Origin: Pseudoips prasinana
Lineage: Eukaryota; Arthropoda; Insecta; Lepidoptera; Nolidae
Assembly (NCBI GenBank): GCA_951640165.1
Contig: OX621240.1
Span: 8,506,713-8,570,712 of the forward strand
DNA: 64,000 bases
Reading direction: 5' to 3'
Below, in pieces: positions 11,139-18,582 of this stretch. The first letter of the stretch is position 1. Every line of letters begins with the position of its first letter. The notes below the pieces were generated by a model. That model saw only the letters and a program-made list of their open reading frames with translations. It was not told the DNA's origin and did no database searches. Both the position numbers and the translations under genes were made by a program.

Positions 11139-11769
11139 TGGATATTAATGTAAAGTATGGAAAATCAACAAGAGAGATTTTTATAAATTTGATATCTTTT
11201 TGTTTATCTTGTCTTGTCATGGTAACATGGTTTAATGTTGAAGAAACATTTGCGTTTGTTATTTTTTCATATATACAGTAAGACTAAGTTATAGCAATTT
11301 AGCTACTAACAGTCGAGGGCTTTTGATACTCAAGTTACGTATAAACGTAATATTCATATTGTCATTGAAAATATCGTTATTTTTAGCTGACCTTTTCAGC
11401 TATTGGGCCTTTGTTTGCTAGTTATTCTAAGCCACATTCATTAACCAAATTAAAACAAACAAACGCCCGCCCCAGTTTAATTTTAATCAATTCGGTTTAA
11501 AAGGATCAAGATGGATAGCTGGCATATTTTTTGTGTAAAGTCATGGGAGTGGATAAAAAGTCTCATCTTGCGAGATAAAAGGTGACCTCCCTTTGAAAGG
11601 GCTCGACCTCTGACCCCCTGCCACAATGCACTTGTTTGAAGTAGACTACGCTACAGTATTCTACAGTTAGTACTTAAAGTAATGTGCAGTTACTACTGTT
11701 AAGAAAATGAGTTTCATAATTGATCACATTTTATAAGTTAGAATGCAACTGAGCTAGTTCGCATAACAC
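11139..11769. other. Intergenic, nothing recognised
   Basis: No frame, repeat or motif I can support. The patch 11520-11640 (AAAAGTCTCATCTTGCGAG ...) resembles repeat DNA but has no second copy in the window. Confidence 0.35.
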
Positions 11770-11927
11770 TTTTAGTTTAGTGTCTGCCATTACCTATACC
11801 CACAGAGATTTTTTTTTTAATGTAGGGCCAATTTAGTGTAATTAATGATTTAGAAACATATGATTTTAAAAATCTTTTTGTTTCACACACAATGTAAAAT
11901 AAAAAAAACATTGTTATATATCATGGT
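11770..11927 (+). repeat. Direct repeat, left copy (about 158 bp)
   Basis: TTTTAGTTTAGTGTCTGCC to ATCATGG recurs at 12190-12348 with only scattered differences and small indels. The two copies bracket the palindromic MITE at 11928-12189. Confidence 0.85.
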
Positions 11928-12189
11928 TTTTTGAAGTTATACTTCTTTTGGCGCGATGGAGAAAAATGATGAGAGTTAATTTTTACGATGCGCGCGCACA
12001 CCGACACCAAAAAATTTAACAGCATGAAGTTAGTTCTAGGTGGTATGACAGTGAATTTTTACGATGCGCGCGCATCGTAAAAATAACGGCATGAAGTTAG
12101 TTCTAGGTGGTATGAAAATTGGTAACTATGTTCAAGTTGTATATTAAGAAGTATAACTTCTAACGCGTGTACATAAGTACACACAAGTT
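11928..12189. mobile_element. Palindrome-bearing MITE, copy 1
   Basis: Terminal inverted repeats GAAGTTATACTTCTT (11933) and AAGAAGTATAACTTC (to 12160), then a shared extension TAACGCGTGTACATAAGTAC. Interior has two tandem units of about 70 bp, each with TTTTTACGATGCGCGCGCA and ATGAAGTTAGTTCTAGGTGG. The second unit carries a perfect 30-bp palindrome at 12055-12084. A second copy at 41548-41813 is about 95 percent identical by eye. Non-coding. Confidence 0.8.
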
Positions 12190-12348
12190 TTTTTAGTTTA
12201 GTGTCTGCCATTACCTATACCCACAGAGATTTTTTTTTATGTAGGGCCAATTTATTGTAATTAATGATTTAGAAACATAAATTTCAAAAATCTTTTTGTT
12301 TCACACACAATGTAAAATAAAAATAAACATTGTTATATTATATCATGG
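12190..12348 (+). repeat. Direct repeat, right copy
   Basis: Partner of 11770-11927; same order of words: CCATTACCTATACCCACAG, TGTAGGGCCAATTTA, TTTCACACACAATGTAAAAT, ATCATGGTT. It lacks the MITE that follows the left copy. Confidence 0.85.
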
Positions 12349-13274
12349 TTAACATAGTTTGGTCAGGTTGTCTTCGCGGTACTTAAGCATGAGAAAATTG
12401 TTAAGTTGCATTTTGTAATGTCGATGGCGTATCGTTTATAAAACAATAAATAAACATCCTGTATAGTCATATATAAAGCTAAGAACATAAGTGTGCTGAG
12501 ACAATGACTGAATTTGCACAGTTATCCTTATTTGCGGATACCGTCATATACATTGTAACATTTTTTCCTTTTCACCTAAAGTAAGAGTTAGTAAATCTTA
12601 ACAAAAATTCAAAAGAAGACAGATCACAATTGGGGGTTTTTTACGCAAATAGTATTACAATACAATACAATAATATTTATTTGCAAATATAGGTGGATAC
12701 AAGATGTTCTAATTTATAATATGTGCTAACTATATTTCACCATTTCGGCATGCAAATCTTAAAATTAAGTCAATTATAACTATTATCATTATTATTGAGT
12801 GTGTATTTACGAATGAGTGACAGAGGATTACAACAGTTAACATTCTATTTGTAAAAAATAAAGCCCGGTTAAAATAACTATTCAATAACTGACTTCATGA
12901 TATCAGCCTCGAATATAACTTTTTAAATTAAACGTAAAATAGTCATGTAATTCTTTTCACAATTTGTTTAGGTAACCAAGTACAACTGTCAACTTATCCT
13001 TATACCAAGTGCACAAGTGTCATCGACTCAAAAAGAGTGTGTTTCATCAACATTAACATACATTTTTGAAGCGAAACCTTTTTGAGGTGCGTTTTTGCTC
13101 AGGAGTGAACGTAAGTGAACCGTAACGCTCGGGTAGGTGATGCGGAATCGTTTTTACTTGGCTCCACTGGACTTGAAGCGGGCTTGAATCGGTGACGTAC
13201 TGCATCGTCTATACTGGGTTCCAGTTGTAATCAGCTACGTTTACTTTCCGATAGCACGTTTTACTTATATCGTG
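12349..13274. other. Intergenic; possible LINE 3' tail near 12650-12700
   Basis: (TACAA)n followed by TAATATTTATTTGCAAATAT at 12656-12690 looks like an inverted LINE 3' tail. The stretch 13080-13260 is less AT-rich than its surroundings and directly precedes the TATA-like site below; no gene found. Confidence 0.35.
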
Positions 13275-13313
13275 TATATAAACAGTGCTTTGGCATCAGT
13301 CTCAATGGTGAGT
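13275..13313 (+). promoter_or_regulatory. Candidate core promoter with short first exon and splice donor
   Basis: TATATAAA at 13275-13282, an arthropod initiator TCAGT with the A at 13298, then CTCAATG|GTGAGT, where ATG (13305) abuts a strong 5' splice site. Insect secreted-protein and cuticle genes often have tiny first exons. The TATA-to-start spacing (23) and leader (7 bases) are both short, and no second exon was found, so this stays weak. Confidence 0.25.
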
Positions 13314-13921
13314 AGTTTATTTATGATAATAGAAAAAGTACTAAATAAAATAAATAAATAAATAAAAAAGGTTATTATTCACGTAGACGTTAGAAAATCG
13401 CTTGTAAATAGTCAGAAAATGTTCGTAGTAATATATAATTAATTTATAATTATTTCTAGGTACATATAGATATTTAGGTACACGGATTGTAGGAAATAAT
13501 TTACAATGTGATTTATTTTATAACAGTAACGATATTTAGCTAACTTAAATTAAGTTATTGTCAAGTATCATGTGCAGGTTTAATTATCTAAATTTTAGCT
13601 ATATTTCTATTCGTGGAGACCTGTAATTGGCCTTCAATTACTATTGATAGCTTTTTATAACTGTTTTAATGTGCTGTTGGTCTTCCTTAATATTAAATAA
13701 TTTCTACTACTGATGGTGGAGTACTGATGGTTTAGATGATGGTTCCAGAGTAGAATTTAGTACCTAACATTAATTGTAACCTTTTCTCAGTTGGTGATGA
13801 TGTAATTGAAGATAAAGCAATAGAGGGGAGGCACGGAAAGATGATGAAGAAGATTTTTCAGGTTTTATTAACTAAGCAACTAAATATTTTAATAAAATAA
13901 TTAAAGTTTGTTGTTACTATT
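13314..13921. other. Unassigned DNA downstream of the candidate promoter
   Basis: Would be intron if the promoter is real. An (AATA)n run lies at 13345-13368. No exon-like frame bounded by splice sites was found. Confidence 0.35.
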
Positions 13922-14131
13922 TTTTTAAGACAACGCACTAGGGAATTTATTCCCTGTGTCGCGGGGTACTTTACAAACATATGTATAATAGACGGACACA
14001 AATTATATCCAGTTACATCTAGACTCTGAACAACTATTTATAGGTCACACAAATGGTTGTCCGGCGTGGAATTCGAACCCGCGATACGTAGCGGCGAGGC
14101 GACTGTCTTAGCCGCTGCGTGACACGTATAT
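13922..14131 (-). mobile_element. tRNA-derived SINE (family C)
   Basis: Minus strand head TGTCACGCAGCGGCTAAGA, box B GCGGGTTCGAATTCC, body CCATTTGTGTGACCTATA, 3' part CCCGCGACACAGGGAATAAA. Essentially full-length. Confidence 0.8.
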
Positions 14132-14344
14132 ATACTGTATAACTAGTGTTTTCTTTATTCCTTACCTGGTGCACCTTAGGAATAAAGAAAATACAAGTTA
14201 TTACTACTAACTTTATAATTTAGAGGATTTAAATAGACCTATCCCTGGCTTATTTATTATCACGTAGGTAATCACTACATCATGACCCCATTTTTAAAAC
14301 ATTCGTTTCGCTGTTACTTACACTACCTACTTCGCATAGATGAA

Positions 14345-14569
14345 CTATAAGAAAAGGAGAAATATTATAAGTATGACCCTTATGTGTTTATCTTTAAACA
14401 AAAGAATACATCTGCGCAATGTACCCAATAATATTACAATTACGGATACTATACGGCCAAGTGACTGGCCATCAAGAATCGGTTTTCCATTATTAAATTC
14501 TATTCCAATAGTTTTCCTTCCCTGGAGTAGTTCAAGCATGCATATAAGTATTATTAGAAAATAGCCCAT
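14345..14569 (-). other. Hydrophobic 74-codon open frame of unknown status
   Basis: The frame (MGYFLIILICMLELLQGRKT... then two further hydrophobic stretches) would be a small multi-pass membrane protein. The opposite strand is open over the same interval, no upstream promoter or splice acceptor is visible, and an in-frame stop lies 19 codons before the Met. A polypyrimidine tract TTTCTCCTTTTCTTATAG close to its end could be a 3' splice site. Most likely chance; recorded because of its clean membrane pattern. Confidence 0.15.
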
Positions 14570-14931
14570 CCATCCCCACAGTTCTTCGGAATAGTTGAGT
14601 ACAGAATGTTACAGATTTTCACAAACTACGGCCGTTATTAACTATTGAGAAGGGTTAGACAGAGTGGGCAGCGATGTGCTAATGTGTTTCATGTGGTGAT
14701 ATATCGCACAGTCTGCTCGGTTCGATCATAATGACTTTCCAGTTTGGTTTTGGTTGATATATTGCGTATTGATGCGCGTTTGTGGACATATGAAATGTGT
14801 TTTTATTCGATTAGGGACAGGTTGTGATGTAACAACTTGTGTATCGCATCCTCCCTTCCATCATTTTATATGGCAGTAACACTACACAGTTGGTGTCCAA
14901 TTATTGTTGTCTATGAGGCACTCATAACTAG

Positions 14932-15172
14932 ATGCTCTCCCCTGTCGGTAGGTGATCAGCGAGGTTAAGCAACTAGGCTCGCGATCAGTCAATAGATGGG
15001 TGACCACCAAAGTGGTTTAATTTCTGAGCATCGCCGTGCTTCGTATGGCACGTTAAGATATCGGCCTCGGTTGTAGTCATTAGACAACAGTCGTTAAGCC
15101 ATGTCAGAGGACTACCGGGCGGCTTGAACAACTCTGACACCAGGGTAGCCACTGCCCATACAATATATAAAT
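14932..15172 (+). mobile_element. 5S rRNA-derived SINE copy 3
   Basis: Best-preserved head in the window: GTGATCAGCGAGGTTAAGCA (box A region), then GATCAGTCAATAGATGGGTG ACC (box C region), matching 5S rRNA in order and spacing. Body GCCGTGCTTC...GGCACGTTAAG, GTCGTTAAGCCATGTCAG, GAACAACTCTGACACCAGGG, tail ATAAATAAA. Confidence 0.75.
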
Positions 15173-15963
15173 AAATCTCCTATCTCTAGATATTGTAACA
15201 CTCGCAGTGATGTACATATGTATATTATCCGGGATTTCAAGAGTTCATATCAATCAAACTGCACCGTGGTACACTCACGTATTTCATTTCAAAATTCACA
15301 CACCCTTACTCGACTCTAGCTAAACACATTTTCAACTACTATAAAATAAATCTTTTTATCTTAATATTGCTCTAAAACTTTAAATCCTATGTCCAGCTAT
15401 TTTTAAAAGAATGTAAAGAGATCCTTATATCTCTAAATAGAGGTGGTATAGGAAGGCAATTTCATTAAAATATTGACTGATTCTATTTTTGTACGTTTAT
15501 TAGTTTTTTTTTATCATAACAAATAAATAATAAAAATTCCAGAAGGTCCAGAAGGTAAATGAAATTAGGATCTCCAAATAGACGAATTTGAACAGCCTAT
15601 CCTTAACTATTCAAACAGTCCACGTTCTCAATACTTTTTGATGAGGCAAACTGGGATTAGTTAATTATTCCAAATCCTCTTCACAATAGCTGATAGAAAC
15701 AAATTACAAAGCTATTTGATAATTACCTATGCTTGTATGAGTGTTTAACCGTAAATAATTTAAACATCGGGTTCAATTCCCGGGTCGGTCCATAAAGCAC
15801 TATTGGGATTTCTCTAGTAAGAAAATTGCGCAATGATAGCGGGCTGTCTACATAACAAAGCGTAACGTAAATCCATTCCATAAAACTTTAGTAACTGTAG
15901 TATATATTTTAAAAACCATTTTGTTCACACGTGAAGTGGTAGGCAGTAGTGCAAAAGAAATGT
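15173..15963. other. Unassigned DNA with a tRNA-like box B at 15768
   Basis: CGGGTTCAATTCCCGGGTC at about 15768-15786 resembles a tRNA T-arm, followed by a SINE D-like GGGATTTCTCTAG. It is probably the head of a decayed SINE. Remainder is unrecognised AT-rich DNA. Confidence 0.35.
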
Positions 15964-16396
15964 TATTTTTAGGGTTCAGTACCCAAAGGGTAAAAAAAGA
16001 CCCTTTTACTAAGACTTCGCTGTCTGTCTGTCCGTCTGTCACCAAGCTGTATCTCATGAACCGTGATAGTTAGACAGTTGAAATTTTCACAGATGATGTA
16101 TTTCGGTTGCCACTATAACAACAAATACTAAAAACAAAATATATATTTAAGGCGGCTCCTTTACAACAAACGTGAATTTTTTGCTCGTTTTTATAGATAA
16201 TGGTACGAAACCCTTCGTCCGTCCGTTCGTTCGTAGTAGGTCATATTCTTGTATCCCAGCTTACTGGTATAAAAAAGCAAAATAGATAAATACACTACTA
16301 CTAGAGACACTTTTGTGACTTGTCAAAGTAGCTAGTAGTTGTTTTGCCCGTCTTATATAGCGCGAGTCCGACTCGCACTTGGCCTGTTTATTTTTC
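15964..16396 (+). repeat. Common lepidopteran dispersed repeat
   Basis: Starts at GGGTTCAGTACCCAAAGGGT, includes GTCTGTCTGTCCGTCTGTCA and GAACCGTGATAGTTAGACAG, and ends at GCGAGTCCGACTCGCACTTG. Frames through it are artefacts. The inverse GAGTCGGACTCGCA word also begins the element at 60876. Confidence 0.6.
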
Positions 16397-16463
16397 TATC
16401 GAGCGAAAGATCGTATTTTGGGATCAATAAAGTCAATAATAATATCGCGTCTTAATCCATAGC

Positions 16464-16515
16464 AGAGGCCTACCACTCTTCTGTAGGGTAACCACTAACC
16501 ACTGCCCATACGATA
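16464..16515 (+). mobile_element. 5S-SINE 3' fragment
   Basis: AGAGGCCTACCACTCTTCTG...GGGTAACCACTAACCACTGCCCATACGATAA matches the last 50 bases of the 46612 copy. It directly precedes the foldback at 16540. Confidence 0.5.
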
Positions 16516-16539
16516 ACTTCTCGTATAAACGTAAATAAG

Positions 16540-16596
16540 CCGGGATGCAATATCCTATCACTCTATGCCAATCAGTGATAGGATATTGCATCCCGG
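16540..16596. repeat. Perfect 23-bp inverted repeat at a LINE 5' end
   Basis: CCGGGATGCAATATCCTATC ACT at 16540-16562 pairs exactly with 16574-16596; loop CTATGCCAATC. The right arm is LINE coding sequence (codons for SVIGYCIP), so the left arm is an inverted copy of the LINE's own truncated 5' end. Confidence 0.85.
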
Positions 16597-17006
16597 TTTG
16601 GGGGGGTGCATCTAAATACAACTTTTTACGTGTCGAGCGAGCGCAAAGAGCAATATTGAAAGTTATGACCAGGAAACCCTTTCGATATCCCACAACACAA
16701 TTATATGCAGACTGTAAGATTCTAACAGTGCGTCAGCTGTACATTCTCCAGACGATCCTCAGGAAACATTCTAACGTCCCTCCCTCAAATAGTAGCAAAC
16801 GTCTAAATCTTCTCCCAAACACTCCCCACAGGACTACTTTCGCTGAGCACCAATATGAAGTATTAAGCACTCGCATTTATAAAAAAATTCATAAAGAACT
16901 CAATATAATCGACACAAATAAAAAATATGTGAAATCTAAAGTGACATTATGGCTTCTCCAACAGGACTATACAAAAATCGAATCCCTACTTACTTTCGTT
17001 ATCTGA
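16572..17006 (+). pseudogene. LINE reverse transcriptase C-terminus (Jockey/CR1-like), 5'-truncated
   Basis: An open frame of about 144 codons: SVIGYCIPVWGG, then YNFLRVERAQRAILKVMTRK, PFRYPTTQLY and LTVRQLYILQ, ending in a TGA. These are the conserved thumb/C-terminal motifs that follow the YADD domain in Jockey-superfamily polymerases (VWGGA..., LERAQRA...K, RYPT). Palm and endonuclease domains are missing because the element is 5'-truncated at the foldback. No internal stop, so the copy is fairly young. A 3' UTR follows to about 17361 and ends in (AATAATA)n. Confidence 0.7.
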
Positions 17007-17361
17007 TGTAAACGCGGAGAACTTAAGATAACCTGGATATGACTTTATTTTTACATATCATGTATAAGTAAGGTCAAGTAGGTATCTAATCAGACTCACA
17101 GAAAGACACCGTTCCGCCATTGTGCAAAACAATAGAAATAACATCCATGCCGAACACTGTTTCTTAAGATACAGGTATTTTCCCTAGTTTAAGAGACAGG
17201 GTTCATATTTTGTGTACAGATCTCTGCAACATGGTTGGTCTCGGAACCATTTTGTAATTAACATAGCATAAGTATTCAACAAACAACATTGTAACAATTA
17301 GCAAATCTGTAAATATGTTTATCTAACTAATAAATAATAAAAAATAATAATAAAAATAATA
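17007..17361 (+). mobile_element. 3' UTR and AAT-rich tail of the truncated LINE
   Basis: Non-coding stretch after the stop at 17006, ending in AATAAATAATAAAAAATAATA, the simple-repeat tail typical of this LINE group. Confidence 0.55.
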
Positions 17362-17651
17362 AGTTAGTGTGATAACTGAGTTTTCCTTCTTTGTAAGTCG
17401 TAATCTACTTTATATTGTGCAGATTAAATAAAACAGTCGGTTAACAACTGTGACATAGACAGAAGCCCCAACAAAATAAACAGTTACAAACAGTAATCCA
17501 CTTGTCAGAACTTTGCTCTTAAAGATTACCACCTCGTTTTACCAGTCCCGATGCGTCACTAACTTGAGTTTTACCACTTTCAACCAGCTTAAGAAAATCA
17601 GTTAGATTACGTATCGGTTGGAAAATCGACTCGCTGTCGTTTCAGATGTAG

Positions 17652-17990
17652 AAGAACAAAGAACTGGTTTGGGACCACAAGACTACTTTGAAGGGCACTG
17701 GTTTCACCATATCCGAGTTTTTAACCAAGGTTAGACACAGAGTATTCACAAGAGCACGCCAGCATTTTTCCATTTCAAACACTTGGTCATCACAGGGTTA
17801 TATTGTCATCTTAACTCCTGACAAAACTCGCCGCAAGATCGAAACAATGGAGCAACTCGATGCCTTGATATTGCAATTTCCAACGATTGCCACAGCAGCT
17901 GAAGATGATCCTCCTGCCACCTCCACAGCGCCTGCGCCGCCTCCAGTCTCGAAGAGCAACAAACCAGCCCGGAGAGGCAATCGTCGCTAA
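17652..17990 (+). pseudogene. LINE ORF1 C-terminal remnant
   Basis: Frame from the stop at 17649 to TAA at 17990 reads ...HKTTLKGTGFTISEFLTKVR, then FTRARQHFSISNTWSSQG, and ends in a Pro/Ala-rich, basic tail (PPATSTAPAPPPVSKSNKPA, RRGNRR). This resembles the C-terminal domain of ORF1 (RNA-binding) proteins of lepidopteran Jockey/CR1-type LINEs. The N-terminal coiled coil and zinc knuckles are absent, and no Met starts the frame. It lies 593 bases before the ORF2 Met on the same strand. Either this is a 5'-truncated piece of the same element with a long inter-ORF spacer, or a piece of an older LINE. Confidence 0.55.
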
Positions 17991-18582
17991 TTCTCGATAA
18001 GTTTGTGTCCTTTATTGTGTTTACTATATTGTGTTCTCTTGTTTTTGGTAGCGTAATAGTTAGTAATAATTGTGTTTGGTAGGGTACTGGGTAGGTGCAT
18101 AATATTGTAGACCATATATTTAACTACCTCCGATTAGGGTTTATAACTATATTTTCTATTCACTACTTTTACTGTCTATTCTTCAATTTGACATTGACAT
18201 TTTTGACAACTTCTCAGTTCTGTTCACAAACTTCGTTTCGTTTTTCCCTATTAACTTACACTACCTAAACAAAAATACGTTTAGTTTAAGTATACGTTGT
18301 GGGCCTTCGGACGTTTGTGCCGATATGTATACAGGTTGTTTTTTTTACATTTTTGTACTTAAATATTGTTATTTGGTCTTTGTTATCTTAATGTGTATAC
18401 GTTTCGCAATGTATATTTCCTTTCTCCTATTGTTAAAATTTTTTCCAACTTTCCAGCGAGACGGTGTGTTTAGCTAAATTGTAAATATCAATCTTCTGTA
18501 TTATTATAAATATTATATATAAGTATATATATTATTATATATATATTTTAATATTTAATTGCTTATTTATATATTACTAATT
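17991..18582 (+). other. Spacer between LINE ORF1 remnant and ORF2
   Basis: 592 bases without frames, very T-rich, with a (TA)n-rich end at 18510-18560. Could be the ORF2 leader of the element or unrelated DNA; cannot be decided from one copy. Confidence 0.4.

Noticed and set aside
10701..11153. 150-codon plus-strand open frame, longest in the first 16 kb
   Set aside because: It is the family D SINE read on its non-transcribed strand; the same peptide words appear in frames at 27403 and 45455.
14345..14569. Hydrophobic frame as a membrane-protein exon
   Set aside because: No acceptor before it, an upstream in-frame stop, an open opposite strand and no recognised family; kept only as a low-confidence entry.
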